Source: Pinguiococcus pyrenoidosus
Lineage: Eukaryota; Sar; Pinguiophyceae; Pinguiochrysidales; Pinguiochrysidaceae
Reading direction: 5' to 3'
Assembly (NCBI GenBank): GCA_019677205.1
Contig: JAAMXY010000010.1
Location: forward strand, 1-62,221
DNA: 62,221 bases
Shown: in pieces, positions 33,501 through 47,190 of the stretch
Numbering within the stretch: position 1 is the first letter of the stretch
How the letters are laid out: every line of letters begins with the position of its first letter
Translations under genes and position numbers: made by a program
The notes under the pieces: generated by a model
The model's input: the letters and a program-made list of their open reading frames with translations, nothing else
Database searches by the model: none
Told to the model about the DNA's origin: nothing

Positions 33501-36477
33501 CAGAGGAGCCGCCTTGGAAGTCGTCAGACAGGACAAGGCCACTCCGCTCGTCGTGTCGGCCCGCCACGGGCACATCAAAGTAGTCAACTTGCTCCTGAAC
33601 AACGGCGCCGACGTCAACGGCGCACCACAAAGCAAAGTGACGCCTCTCCATGCTGCTTCTGCGCAAGGCCACCTCGACGTTGCCGACGCGCTCCTATCGC
33701 GCGGGGCTAGGAAGGAAATCCTGGATTGCAACGGGAAGCGGGCCTACACTCTTGCGGCGGAGCACGGCCACCGCGCGATCGTGAGTCGCCTTGCTAGCGG
33801 GCTGCCTTGGACGAGCTCGAGCCCAGGACTCACAAAGCTGCATCTCGAGTGCATTCTCGGAGACGCTGAGAAGGTGAAGGCCTTGCTGGAGAGCAACCGG
33901 TATGACATCGAGACCGCCTATGAGCAGAAGTGGACGCCTCTGCATATGGCGTGTCGTTTCGATCACGCGGACGTCGCCCAAGTCCTCATCGCACAGGGAG
34001 GCGCGTGCATCGCGACGCGCTTCCCTTACACTCCGTTGCACGAGGCAGCTTGCCGAGGCTACGACGGCGTAGCGAAAGTGCTCTTGAAGCACTGCCAAGG
34101 CGAGGACGTGAACCTTCGGGACTTCCGCGGCGCGGCGCCCCTGCACGCTGCGGCTGAGAGGAACTGGGGACACGTCGTATCACAGTTGCTAGCACGCCCT
34201 GAGACGGATGTCGACGCTGTCGATTGCCATGGCCAGACAGCGCTTGCGCTTTCCGCAAAGGCCGGGCACCACCACATTGTGCAGCTTCTTCTGGATCGTT
34301 CTGCGAACCCTCTCCTGGCCGACCGAGACGGGAGGACTCCTCTGTGGTGGGCCTCGCTCTACGGTTGGGAGCGAGTTGTTGCCAAGCTGCTGCACAACGG
34401 CAACGTCGACATCCGGGCCACCCGCAAGCCCAACGGCTGCAGCAGTCTGTACGTCGCCTGCGAAGGCGGCTACTACGAAATCGTGCGCCAGCTGCTCGAG
34501 CATGGAGCCGATCCGGATCAGCCAAACAACTACAACTGCAGCTCGTTCTGCGCAGCCGCCCGAACGAACAACGTGAGGATTGCTCAGCTGCTCCTGCACT
34601 TCAAGGCAGACATCGACCGGAATCGCCAGGACAAAGAGGGCATGACGCCCCTGTACAAAGCCGCCTGGAAAGGCCACGCGAAGATGGTGGGCTATCTTCT
34701 CGGCATCGGCGCAGACCCACGTGTGGCAACTCATCGAGGCGAATCGCCGCTGCACATCGCTTTGAAGAAGGGCCACTCGCGAATTGTGTCCCTCTTGCGT
34801 CCTGCAGTCGCGGGCGCGGAGAATTACCCAAGCGAACTGCACATCGAGGCCTCGCTCGGGAACGCTGAAGCAGTTGACAGCCTCGTCAGCGGACGCGAAC
34901 TCCGACAGCCTCTTGCCTTCGACGGCAACTGGGATCCGCTGGCGGCGGCCTGCGTGGCAGGTCAGCTAGCCGTCGTCCAGCTCCTCCTAGACCGTGGCAC
35001 TCATCTCCGGGGATCTGGGAAGCAAACGCCGCTGCACCTTGCCTGCGCCCAAGGAAACGAGCGGCTGACTTGCTTCTTGCTAGAACGGGGCGCAGAAGTT
35101 GATGCCCTTGACGATATGGGCGCAACGCCGTTGATGATTGCCGCCGAGCATGGCTCTCCCCGGATCGTGAGCTGCCTTGCGCAGTATCGTGCCAATCTGG
35201 AAGCCAGGAATGGGAACGGTGAGACTCCCTTGTTCATCGCCGCGGCGTTCGGCAACGTCGGCGTGGTGATGGAGCTCCTTCGGCGAGGCGCCAACACGAA
35301 GAAGAAGAACTCGAACGATGCCACGGCGCTACACGCAGCGATCAGATTTGGTCACGAAGAGGTCGTCCGTCTCCTGCTCGACCGCTGCAACTGCCAATGC
35401 GTGAACACGTTGATGAACGGCGAAGTGACGCCGATCGCCAGCAGCAGCGGCCGCGGCGAGAGTGCCCGTCCGAAGGGAAACACGCTTGAAGAAGTCCGAG
35501 AACCGAAGCTGCAGTCCGCGAGGTGCTGCCCTATCCATTTGGCGGCTCGCTACGGACGCGTGAGCTTGGTCCGCCTCCTTCTCGATGAGGGAGCAACGAT
35601 CGACGGCGTTGCCAGCCACGGGGTCACGGCACTGCACATTGCGGTCGCAGGCGGCTACATTGACGTCGCCCAGCTTCTGCTGCAGCGTGGTGCTGATCCA
35701 AGAAAATCCTTTGGCGAGGAGAAGCGGCAACGCCCGACGCTCAACGGGCCTCCTGGCGCTGTCGGTACCCCCGAAGGTCGCGTGCTCTTCAAGACGGAGA
35801 AACGGGCCGCAACACGGCTGACCGCACTACATCTTGCCGCGCGAAGGGGCGATGTCAACATGCTCCGCCTGCTTCTGCACCACGGCGCGACGTTGGAGGC
35901 AGTCGATGGTCGGCACAGGACGCCTCTGCGGAACGCGGTGGAAGCGGGCCATCTGCCCGCAGTCAAGTATCTACTCGAGGCTGGTGCCCAGGGCAGTGAA
36001 GCCTGCCACTCGATTGCCCTTCGACGGAATTGCCCGGGCATCTGCGAGGTGCTTCGCAAGCACTGCGCGGTCGATACCGCGGCAATGTCTGCGACGGAGA
36101 CCGACTACGCATCGGAGTCCACGGACTGCAGCAGCGACGGAGACGAGTCCCTCGCGGAAGTCTTTCTTCGAGGAGATTATCGCGTCCGGTCGCCAAAAGC
36201 ATCGCGTCCGATTCCCCCAGACGCAGCGACTACGGATCGCTCGCTGCTGGTGGCGGAAGTCCCCGCGCTGGGGAGGTCCAGAGCTCGAAACTATTGGCAC
36301 GCTCCGGAGTCGCCCATGATGGAAGCGCCGCTTCCACCCCCTTTCGCCTCGCAAGCCATGTCCTCGTCCCGCAGCGGCCACCGACGACGCATGGGACACC
36401 TACGAGACATCGGTGGCCAGGAGAAGTCGAAGCCAGAGCACGGGAGCGCTTACGAGAAGCAGGTCGGGACCGCATGA
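27528..36477 (+). CDS. ANK1: giant ankyrin-repeat protein with novel N-terminal module
   Basis: Two exons, 27528-28525 and 28776-36477, phase 2 (TG|G of a Trp codon); 2899 aa from the first in-frame ATG (AGCCATGGG), though an upstream exon is possible. Order: disordered region with in-frame repeats (QGGARGEAQGEARGEAQ); helical module A at about 176-333 (EERLQELLQQIRRRVLPKK, ELMLTVAYTV, LVFLNTRIG, IDMILFW); module B at about 334-625 (GKCLSYILGV, VVLVYAF, WVVLTRGPGD, HATPAFRWP at 514, KWMLKRWKID, VRLVCRRHQQF); variable linker with basic SHKRGRP; about 50 ankyrin repeats at about 985-2760 (TPLHLAAxxGH type); acidic tail (SESTDCSSDGDESLAEVFLR). No signal peptide or membrane helix. Ankyrin arrays bind proteins; modules A and B match nothing I know, and the function is unknown. 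Exon 2 is 7.7 kb without an intron. First of four tandem paralogs. Confidence 0.85.
28586..28702. repeat. (TTC)n microsatellite in ANK1 intron
   Basis: About 110 bp of nearly pure TTC triplets with a few TCA interruptions, ending about 70 bp before the acceptor TTGTAG at 28775; acts as an oversized polypyrimidine tract. Intron is 28526-28775. Confidence 0.95.
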
Positions 36478-37998
36478 GCGTCTGTGGTGGGGCGATCCTG
36501 TGGGAGCCTCATCGTCGGTGGCATACCACACCCGGCTCTTCAGGGAAGAGCGCCGCAGCCCCGCAATGGGCGTCAAACGCGCGGCCGACTTCACAGTCAC
36601 GACAGCGTCGCCTAAATGGCGCGAAGACATGAAGATCCAAACCAAGCTTGGATGGACGGATGGACAGGAAAAATCAGCGAATTGAGATGTAAATAGGCGG
36701 TTTTCCGTTGCTGAGAATGGTTGCTAAGAATGCTGTAGCAATGCGCTGTAGGATGGCGGTTTTCGAGTTTCAGCATTTCGCTTGGCCAGAATTTTGAGAA
36801 TCGACGCCAATCTCCGACTGGATTCCTGTCAGGGTGCGGTGGCGAGAGAGTGTTGAGAGCGCGGGAGTAGATGAAGCAAAGTCCCCACGTGCGCTTGTGT
36901 TTATGCATCCACGAGGCAGCGTCAATGACGCGCTGCTGCAATGCGGAAAAAAAAACAGCCGTGAGCCGTGGCTGGGAGGAGGCAGTGACACGCACGTGGC
37001 GCCACTAGGAGCAGCCAATGATGGTACCAGCCGACGATAAGAGCCGCTCCGACTCGGTCGCCTCGCTCAACCCACAACACTTGTTCTTGTTCGAAATCCG
37101 CACCTGAAGCTCGCATGGTGGATCGTCGGGCTCGGGCGGGCCATCGAATTGCCAGCCGTTCAACACTGTCAGTCGCACAGTCACACAGTGCCGTCGATTC
37201 TTCAGTTTCGGCGAAAGATCGGTTTTCGTCACAGATTCTTCCGTCGATGTGTCCCCCGTCTATCGATCTCGATGTTGGTTGGAGGATGGTGGCCACATCA
37301 TACTACTGTATATTATAGCGAATTTCACCTAGTACATCATCGGCAAAGACATTCGGGATCTTTCATTGGCCCCATCGCGACGAGGCCAACGAACGTTGGG
37401 ACGATCGGCCATCCCAATGGACGCAATCCAATGGGGGCCAAGCCAAACCAAGGGAATCGCCTTACCCCGCCCAATGGCTGTCTCTCCGATGGATCGCCAT
37501 TGGTTCCAATGCCTCGCACGCAGAATTGATCGCAAGGCGTCTTGTGCGTGCTATGCATCAGGTTCATAGGAACCGTTTGAGCGAGGTAGAGGCCACACCA
37601 CGGGCGCCTCAGGCGGACGAAGACATGGCGCTCATTCGCACACTCTCCGGCCACCAGCCACCCCGCAGACCTTCGGAAAGGCTTCTGGGTCCAGCGCGCG
37701 TCACAAAGGACGCCGGGACCGGCTGCGCAGCGCGTCCGATCCTTGACACACTTTTCGAAAGCGTGCAAAAGCGCGGAATTCGGAGGCCGCTGCGAAAGTA
37801 GGGGCCTGCGAAGCCGCCGTCTAGGCTCGCGAAAGCGGCGCTTGCGCTTTCTCGGGCCCTCCGAAGCTTTTGCCTCGGTGCTTTGCTTCCAAAGGCATCA
37901 AGAGAGGGCTGCACCGCGGGTGCTCGGCACCGGAGTTTTGCGTTTTGGCCCCTTTTGCGGCTGGGGAGGCCTCTCCTCCGCTCTGTGCGGACTCCAAA
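36478..37998. promoter_or_regulatory. ANK1-ANK2 intergenic region
   Basis: 1.5 kb. CCAAT/ATTGG pentamers cluster at about 37365, 37414, 37428, 37471, 37499 and 37506, 490-640 bp upstream of the ANK2 start, next to a short AT-rich patch (about 37300-37325). No additional gene supported. Confidence 0.45.
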
Positions 37999-40900
37999 AT
38001 GATGACCAAAGAGGCCTCAGCGAGCAGAGCTCGACCCTCCGCTCGTCATGCTTCGGAAGAGCAGCCTCAGCGTGGAGAGGGGCGCCGCTCAGTCGAGGTA
38101 CGAAGTTGGTGGAGAGGCTGAAACCCGCGTTGTCTTGACCCTCCGCCCCTGTCTTGACCTCTGCGCCCCTTGTACCTCAGCGCGCAAGGCAGGGCGCGAT
38201 TGCTGAAACTGTGTCCGAATGTATGGAGCTCATGTCCATCGACTTCATGGAGACGAGTGACGAGAAGGAGGAGAAGCGCAGGAAGCTGCTGGAGGTGCTG
38301 CGTCGCCGAGAACTGCCGCGCGGGGTGATGCTTCTCTTGCTGCGTGTAGCGAGGGCACTTCAGAGGGAGGTGCGCGGCGCCGCCGCCGGAATGTCCTCGG
38401 ACCGAGTTGAGCAAGCCTACGAGTTCCTGAAGTCCCTACTGGAGCGTCACGAGAACAGCAAGGAGCAGTCTCGACTTGAGAAGCGCTTCTTCGCGGCATG
38501 CCATCACAGGCGCGAACTTCTGAGTTCGCGAATCGGAAGCCAACCTGGCCAAGACGGGGATCCTGCAAGGGACTCCATCATTGACGAGGCTCTTCGTGAC
38601 AAGGTCGACCTGGTCCTCTTCTGGTACGCCCGTCGCCCTCTCTCTTCTCAGATATGCCTCGCGTCTAATTCGCCGTCGCAGGCATCAGCTCATCCGTTGG
38701 CAAGATGGGGACCAGGTCGTCGAGCAAGAGAAGTGCGCCGCTTTCATCATCGGCGTCTTCGTGGCCATGCGCGATTTCGTCGCCCAGTCTGGTGTGCATC
38801 AAGACAGTCTCCCTTTCGCCCAGGCGCTTGCAGGGATCCTCAAGGAGGTGGAGGACCCAGAGAAATGTCGAGCGTACATTGCGAAAGGGGACGACGCAAT
38901 TGCTCAGGCTGAGCAAAGCTACGTCAGGAAAACCGGGTGGGCTGCACCCCCAACTAGTTCGCCCGTTGACGACCAGTCGATCCCGGTCCAGAAGCTGAGG
39001 TACTTCGCCATGGAGAGCGCGACGCCCATCGTGCTGGTGTTCGGCTTCCAAAAAGGAGCTCCAAGGGCAACGCTCCCCGTGATCACGGTGCTCCACCAAG
39101 ATGGCCGCATAACAGAAGCGGTGTTCGAGAATTCGACGACGCCTCCTGAACAGATTGCTGCGGACCTTCAACGGGGCATATGGATGGTCATCTCGAGGGG
39201 CTCCGGAAGGAAGTGGCATGCCACGCCCGCCTTCCGTTGGCCTCTTGACTACTTTCTCTTGCCCATGCAGTTGTCAGACTCGTCCTTGAGCATCCCTCAG
39301 AAAGATCTTGCCTCCTGGCCAAAGGTTCCCACAGCCAGAAGCTCTGAGCTGTCCGAAGCGCTGAGGAGCTTCATCAAGAAGCACCACAACGTCGAACTTC
39401 TTGCGGCTACTCCGATCCAGCACATGGACTTCTTGGGGCTTTGTTTACAAAGCGGGCTGAACTTCAAATGGATAACAAGGCGGTGGATGCACGTTACGAA
39501 AATTGGGAAGCTGAAGAAGATCCTCAAGCCGGCTTGCCTGAGAATCAAAGCGCTTCTCAAACAGAGAGGCTACGAGGAAATCGCCGTGGCCCTTTACCGA
39601 CTGGTAAGGGCTGTGGAAGCGCCGAGTCAGATGTTGGACGTCCCACGAGGTCAGGTGGAGGAGAAGGAACATGATCCTGCCGGCAACGGGCCGGCACGCG
39701 CGACCGACGGCGACATGGCGCAAGGTCTCGAAGTTGGCGCAGATGAGGCAGAGGAGGAGGAAGACAACGACGACGAGGAGGAGGGGGGGGAGGACTACGA
39801 CCCTGTTGAGACCGATGCGGCACGCGTGGGTTGCAACGACCCGGGTCCCTCCATCACTCTTGAGGGCTTGAATCCATTAAGTCCGCCCGATCGGTTCTCG
39901 TGGTCCCTGGAGCCTTGCTCGGAAATACCTTCTCCACCAAGCGCCACAGGAGACGACCCCTTGCATAGCTTCGCGGCAAAGGAGATCCTCAACGACACGC
40001 CGCCCTTCTCGGCAACCACCCGCGATCCAGATGACGAATTTGACCGTGTAATCGACATGCTTGCGGAGTGGGACAGGTACGACCCGCCTGCAGGCACGTC
40101 AGCAGGCGGGTCAGCAGTGCGACAGGAGCAAGAGCAGCCGGGACGCGACGATTCAGACGAAGGCCAGGGCAAGATCGGTCCGGCCGAAAGCCAGGGCAAG
40201 ATTGGTCCGGCCGAAAGCCGGGGCAAGATTGGTCCGGCCGAGGGCCGGGCCGAACCCTTTCGTGCTCCCAACGCGGCACCGCGCAGCGAAGAAGGTTCTG
40301 ACATTCAGGTTCCGCCGAGCGGGACAGGCAGCACCGTGCCACGAACTCCGCTACGAAAGAAGCGACTGCGATGGGACAAGGAAAAGGGAACTTCAGGTCT
40401 TCCCACAGAGCCTCCTACCAATCGGCAGCGAACTTCCAAGGAAGCTTCGGAGTCCGGCATTTCGCCGCTGGCTTCGGCCCGCTCTCCTCCGCTTCAAGCT
40501 GATTCGGCGGACGGCAGCATCGACCGTGAAAACCGAGCGGCGGAGACACCCGATCCGAGCACCAGAAAGCGTACGCAAGCTGCAGCGTCGAACTCGGCTT
40601 CTGAGTTCATTGACCAACCGTCCTTGGGCTCCGACAATGATCCCGACAAAGAACAAGGACCTCACGGCCCGCCGAAAACTGGTCAAATTGAAAGCTCCTC
40701 GTCCCGGTCACAGCACCCCTGGGGCACCGCTGCAGAGCGTGCCAGCCGCAAACGGCTGAAACAGGCTTCTCCAAGCGCCTCCGCAAGAAGCTCTCTGCAT
40801 CGAGCTGCCGCAGAGGGAGACAATGGCCGCATCCAGTCGTTGCTCGGAAACGCAGTCGCCTCCGTCGACGTTGTGGACTCGGACGGACGTACAGCGGTAT

Positions 40901-43900
40901 ATGATGCCGTTGTCGGAGGTCACACCAGCACAGTGCGCCTTCTTCTTTCCCAACATGCAAAGGCGGATCACCGAGACAGCGAGAAGGCGACGGCTCTGCA
41001 CGTATCCGCCGCGCGGGGGAGGGAAGAGATCGCCTACTTGCTTCTGGAGCGTGGCGCCCTTGTCGATGCAGCCGACAAAGACGGGCGAGTGGCGCTTCAC
41101 TGCGCGGCTCTCAATAACTGCACGGATGTCACGCGCCCTCTATTTTACTTCTCGGCGAACGTGGACGCAAAGGACTCCAACAACCAGACGCCCCTCCACG
41201 TGGCATGCGAGGAAGGCCACCTACCCCTTGTGCAGATCTTGGTGGACAAAGGGGCCGACATCCACGCGGTCGACAAGAAGAAGGCTGAACGGCACCAATG
41301 GCGGACGCCACTTCACCTAGCTGCGCGATACGGCCACGAGGAGATCGTGAAATTCCTGCTGGACAGGGGGGCCGAAATCGACAAGGAGAAGAAGGACGGG
41401 TGGAAACCAATCCACCAGGCGGCCAAGTACAACCACATCGAGGTCGTCGGCACGCTTGTTGAGCGCGGCGCGGCTGTTGATACGACGGATCGTTTCAATT
41501 GGACGTCGTTGCACATCGCGGCAAGAGAGGGCCACGAGGAGACGGCCGAGCTGCTGATCGGTCAAGGAGCTGATTTGATGAGCGTGGCATCTGATGGATG
41601 TACCCCGCTTCATCTAGCATCCTACAACGGCAACGAGAACGTGGTGTCGCTGCTACTTAGAAAAGGCGCCGACCCCAACAGTGTCAAAGCAGATGGCTGC
41701 ACGCCGCTTCATCTGGCAGCGTGGAGTGGCCATGCCGCCGTTGCTACCTTCTTAGCAGAAAATGGTGCTGAAGTAAACAGGCGAGACAGTCGCGGGGCTT
41801 CGCCGCTACATCTAGCTGCGTTCAAAGGCCACGGCAGCGTCGTCCTTGGGCTGCTAGATCAAGGCGCAGACGTACACGCGAGACGGGCGGGCCAGACCCC
41901 TCTCCACCTCGCTGCCGTGGAGGGCCACGTCGACGTCGCCGTCGCTCTCATGAAGAGAGACGCAGCCGTCAACTCCGTGACGCAGGATGGCTCGACGCCT
42001 CTTCAGCTGGCGTCGACGAAAGGACACGCACACGTCGTTTCCAGGCTTCTTGAGAATGCCGCCGATCCTCATTTGACGAGACACGACGGCTCTTCGGCAC
42101 TCCACCTGTCATGCGAAGGCGGCCGCTTAGAGGTGGCTTCCCTGCTTCTGCAGAAGCGGGTCGACATCGAGGCGAGGCGACACGATGGGAAAACCCCACT
42201 TCACATCGCCTCGAAGAACAACCGCGTAGGGGTTGTATCCTTGCTGCTCAGGAATGGTGTGAAGATCGACGCCGAGGATGCGGAAGGTCGTACTGCCTTG
42301 TGGCTAGCTTGTGAGGCGGGCAAGACCGACGTGGTGAAGTTGTTGCTTGGCAGCAAAGCCAACGTGGAGGGTTCGGCGCACGCGCCGGAAGGACAGTCAC
42401 CTCTCGCGATTGCTTGTCGAAACGGCCGGACCGGCGTCGTCGCTTTGCTGCTTAAAAGCAGCGCGGATGTGGAGGCCCGAGACGTCAGAGGCCAGACCCC
42501 AATATGCGCGGCGGCGTCGAGAGGATGGGACAAGATCGTCTGCCAGCTTCTAAAAAGCGGCGCTCGGGAGGAGGAGCTGCGCCAGAGCGGAGAGACCGAT
42601 CTGCACATCGCAGCCCTTCTCGGAAGAATCGAGGACGTCTGGAAGCTGATAAGGGAAGGCGCAGACATCAATGCCGTCAACAAGGCAGGGGCGACGCCAC
42701 TTGCGGTCGCGGTCGAGATGAATCGACGAGGAGTGGTGGCGCACCTAGCTGCCAATCGTGCAACCCTGGACACCCTGGACTTTGGCTTGGGGCTGAGTCC
42801 TTTGCATCGCGCCGCCATTGGCGGGAAGGCCACGATGGTCAGGCTTCTTCTGCAGCTTGGCGCAAGCGTGGAGGCCCGTACCTTTGGCGGCCAAACGGCT
42901 CTCTTCCTGGCCGCCGAGCAAGGCCATGCCGGTATTGTCAAGGTGCTTGTTGGCAGGGACCCGGCGCTCGTCAACGTCGCTGACGCCGAGGGGCGCACGT
43001 GCCTATGGGTCAGTGCCAAGAACGGCCATGAAAATGTCGTGTCGCTGCTCCTCGAGCACGGAGCCGATCCACGGGCCACTTCGATTGACGGCGCTTCGGT
43101 GTTGGCGGTGACCTGCGGCGCTGGCCACGTGACGATTGTGAAGATGTTGATTGGCAAGAACGCGGACCTCAGCGCTGCTGATCGCGAGGATAGGACCCCA
43201 CTGCATCTTGCTGCCGGTGCTGGACACATCGACGTCGTGAATGCTTTGCTCGACGAGGGAGCCGACTCGTCGCGCACCTCAAAGCGTGGAAGGACGGCGA
43301 TCGGCGAAGCCATCCATCTGGGCAAGGTTGACATGGTTCGCCTGCTGCATCGCCGGGGTGCCAAACTGTCGGCTCGGACTACCATGATGCATCTCGCATG
43401 CTGCCTCGGAGACGCCGGCATGCTTGAGCGCAGTTTTCGTGAAGCGGGTGAGACCGACCCAGCGCACGAGGGACGGTGGAGCCCTCTGGACTTCGCCGCC
43501 GCCTTCGACCGCGTCGATTTGGCTGAGAAGCTTCTCCAACAAGGCGCCGACATCCATGGGGTTGATCCGAAGAAATCGACGCCGCTTCACACTGCCATCC
43601 ACTGGCGACGGCTGGAGGCCGTGAAGTTGCTCCTGGATCGCGGGGCAGACGCGAACGCAAAGGATGTGAATGGAGCGGCTCCTATTCACGTCGCCGCCGA
43701 GTCCGGCCGCTGTGAGATCCTCAGCTACTTGACGGAGAAGCGCGCTCGTGTGGAGGAGCAAGATAACCATGGGGAGACTGCGCTACATTGGTCATGCCGC
43801 ACCGGAAGCTACGCCGCAGCCTCTCATCTGCTCGCGAAGCGGGCAGTCGTGGACGCCGCGAGCGCAGAAGGCTCTACACCGCTGGTCTTGGCCTGTCGCT

Positions 43901-46900
43901 TTGGCCACAAAGCGATAGCGAGGCTTCTTGTGGATGCTGGCGCAGCTATCGATGGTCTCCCTGGAGCTCCCATGACGCCGCTCCAAGCCGCCGCTTCCAC
44001 CGGGTGCCTCGATGTCGTGGCCTTCTTGATGGGCCGAGACGCCGACGCTGCTTCCGTCACTAGGGACGGCAAGACGGCGGGTCAGCTGGCCGCGGAGAGC
44101 GGACACCGAGCGGTGAGCGAGTTCCTGCTTGCCAGCGTCGACGAGCTGGAGTCCACCTTGCTTGCCAAACTCTTAGCATCTGGGGACGTCCAACGCCTGC
44201 GCGCCGTGCTACACAGCAATCCCTCTCTCCTTGACGAGGATCTGGGAGCAGGGGAAAGAGCTCTGCATGTGGCGTGTCGCCACGGCCTGGTCGGCATGGT
44301 TGAGGAGTTGGTGATGTGCGGCGCAAAGTGTGCGACGGCGTGCTTTTCCACCCCGCTTCATATAGCGGCATCAGAGGGCCATGCAGCCGTAGTCGCGACT
44401 CTGCTGAACCGATGCGAGGATCTCGACGTGAATGCGCGCGACATGCACGGACGCACGGCTCTCCACCATGCCGCCATGCACAACTGCGTTGATATCCTGC
44501 AGCAGCTGGTGAGTCAGGAGGCAACACGCGTCAATGACGTCGATTTCGAGGACCAAACGCCGCTTCTGTACGCGGCGAGGAGTGGGCACGGATCCGCTGT
44601 GGAAGTGCTTTTACGCCACGGCGCGGACGCCACCAAGCCTGACAAGTGCCAGCGGACGCCACTCTGGTGGGCGTCTGCCCACGGTTGGAGCAACGTGGTG
44701 AACAAGCTTCTGGGTGTGGATGAACCAGTGAAACGCGCCATCGTCGCTGCTGCGTCGTTTCACGGCTGCAGCCCTCTGCACGCCGCGAGCGCGAAGGGCT
44801 ATGGCAATGTCGTAGCTCAGCTTCTGGAGGCTGGTGCAGACACGAATGCGCGAAACAAGTGCGGGTGCTCGCCGCTTCACATGGCTGCCAGAGGCAACTT
44901 TGCGGATGTCGTCGAGATGCTCCTGAAGGCCAACGCCGACGTAAACTGTAGCGACGAGACGGGCCTTACACCACTGCACATGTGCGCTCGAAAGGGGCTC
45001 ACCGGCATGCTGAAGCGTTTGTTGTCGGATCGTCGCGCCATTGCCACCGCCCTTTCCACCCAATCCAAGACGCCCCTGGAAGTCGCGATAGAGCATGGGC
45101 AGCCGCAAGCTGTGGCGCTTTTGCACGAGGAAGACCGGGCCGGGCCCAGTCGCTCAGGCGAGCTTCGCATTCAGTGCAGCTTGGGCGACGTGGATATGGT
45201 GAAGGCGTTGCTGGGCGACGCAGACGCCTCACAGACAATCCTAGACCTGGACCTTCTGGGGCTGGCTGCGCGGGCGGGTCGTGTTGGAGTCGTCGAGTAT
45301 CTCCTGAAAAGGAGCGGCTCGTTGGCTGATGGGGCCGGTGGGAGAGGTAGGCACACGCCTCTCCATCGCGCCTGCACAGGTGGCCACGAGGACGTGGTGA
45401 AACTTCTGCTACGAGAGGGCGCCGACCTGGAGGCCCAGGGCCCCCTCGGTGTCACGCCGTTGATCACGGCGGCCAAGCATGGCCATGCGGCGATCATCGC
45501 GCTGCTCCTGAGCAGAGATGCAAACGTTAACGCGGAGACCCTCCGTGGCACGACGGCACTTTATGCCGCCGCGGCCTGTGGACAAACGAGCGCCGTGGCG
45601 GAGCTTGTGCGCCGCGGGGCGGACCCGTGCAAGGCGAAGGCAAATGGTGCAAGGCCTCTTCATGTGGCCATCCAGCATTCCCACGAGGACATCGTCGGCC
45701 TCTTGCTGGAGAACGCTGGGGACGTGGAGAGCGAGATGGAGCAGTGGTGGAGACTGACTTCGGGTCTAGCCCTTCGTCAGCGAGCAGTGTCCTTGCCCCC
45801 GGCGATGGCCTCGTGGAGAAGCTTCAAGTGCCGCCCCCTGCATCTTGCCGCGTGCAGCGGCCATGAGGGAGTCGTGGAATGCCTCCTGAACAAGGGAGCA
45901 AAGATCGAAGCTGTTGGGAGACAGGGAATGACTGCCATGCACTTTGCCGTGGAAGCTGGCCACACGAGCGTCGCTCGGCTCCTCCTCGCTCGCGGTGCAG
46001 ATGTCAATCGAGCCTATGGCGAAGAAGCTGCCGAAGAGGTGCAAGGTGGAGCCGGCCTTCTGAGAAGCGACAGGGCCACGGCCATGCACCTCGCCGTGCG
46101 CAATGAGGACACGCAAATGGCCGAGCTGCTCATCCGCTTCGGCGCCAATCTGGAAGCTCGGGACGGCTGCCGACGCACGCCACTGGGCTTCGCCGTCGAT
46201 CTTGGCAAAGTTACCATGGTCACCTGCCTGCTGCAGCACGGCGCTGCGTGCTACCGCTCGCACGTAAGGCTGGCGGAACAGAATCGCCGGGTGGACATCT
46301 GCGACTTGCTGAGAGAGCACGCCCAAGCAGAGGCATCGTCGTCGGGAGAGACGGCGTCCGAGTGCGAGACGGAGTCCACCTCGAGCAGAAGCGACACGGG
46401 ATCCTATGTCGCTGAGGTGATTTGGGAGGAGGAGGACGGGCTTCCGCGTCTCCAGGAGGACAGCGACATCGCCGCTCCCTCGGAGCCAATGGGCCTCTTC
46501 CCGGCCACGCGGGCGGAGCGAGCAGTTGGCCATGCACGACGGCAGGACATGCTAGCCCGCTTCCACGTGCTGCATCGATCCTTGAGTGAGAGTGATTTGC
46601 TCTCCGCCAGGCGCCTGGACGAGCTGGCGCCCAGTGTAGACGGAGGTAGCGTCTACGCCATGCAATCTGGAGGTGGAGAAAAAGGTCGCGGGCAGGCTTC
46701 GTCGAGGAAGAGGCGGTATGAGGAAATCGCTCCGCGGCCATCCAACTCCAGTCCAGAATTTAACGGCCAGGCCATGGCTCGCACGGAGCTACACCGTGAC
46801 CCATCCAGCCTGATGAGCGTGATTCAGAACCTCCAACAGCATCGTGGCCCGTCGTCGCAAGAGGTTCTGCCAGCTGAACTGCAGAGCATCTGCTCGGGCA

Positions 46901-47190
46901 TCCGGAGCAGCAGGTTTCCGCCAGCCCTCAAGCAGGATCTGGCGATCGCTCTGATTGCCATGGACGTCAACCCAGACTCGGTGTCGAGCGTTGATCCCGG
47001 GCTGCGTCAGTGCATCCTGCAGCAGCTCGAGTACTACTTGAAGAGGTGGGGCCCAGCGGCGGAGGAGAGCCAGCCTCCCGCTCCGGAGGATGACGGTACG
47101 GCTGCCGGACGGCCGGAGCGTCGCCAAGGTCCAGCACCCCGGACAGAAGAGACGCCAGGGCTTCACAGTCCCGGCTGCCGCGAGGAGTAG
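37999..47190 (+). CDS. ANK2: giant ankyrin-repeat protein with novel N-terminal module
   Basis: Exons 37999-38097, 38181-38623 and 38682-47190 (introns 83 and 58 bp; phases 0 and 2); 3016 aa. Starts with tandem ATGs. Module A at about 50-181 (KEEKRRKLLEVLRRRELPRG, SSRIG, VDLVLFW), module B at about 182-480 (EKCAAFIIGV, VLVFGF, WMVISRGSGR, HATPAFRWP at 360, KWITRRW). The linker is acidic (DEAEEEEDNDDEEEGGEDYD), holds three 27-bp in-frame repeats (GKIGPAES) and a basic patch (RKKRLRWDKEKG). About 54 ankyrin repeats span about 885-2725, followed by an acidic Ser/Thr tail (SECETESTSSRSDTGSYVAE), a basic cluster (SSRKRRYEEI) and a C-terminal helical extension absent from ANK1 and ANK3. The second intron is at the same codon and phase as the ANK1 intron. 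The final exon is 8.5 kb long. Function unknown. Confidence 0.87.
40161..40247 (+). repeat. 27-bp in-frame tandem repeat, three copies, in ANK2 linker
   Basis: Units encode SQGKIGPAE / SRGKIGPAE with very few base changes between copies, indicating recent expansion. Confidence 0.9.

Noticed and set aside
42201-43553. 450-codon minus-strand frame inside ANK2
   Set aside because: Created by the regular codon pattern of ankyrin repeats read in antisense; no ATG-supported domain and no break in ankyrin coding.
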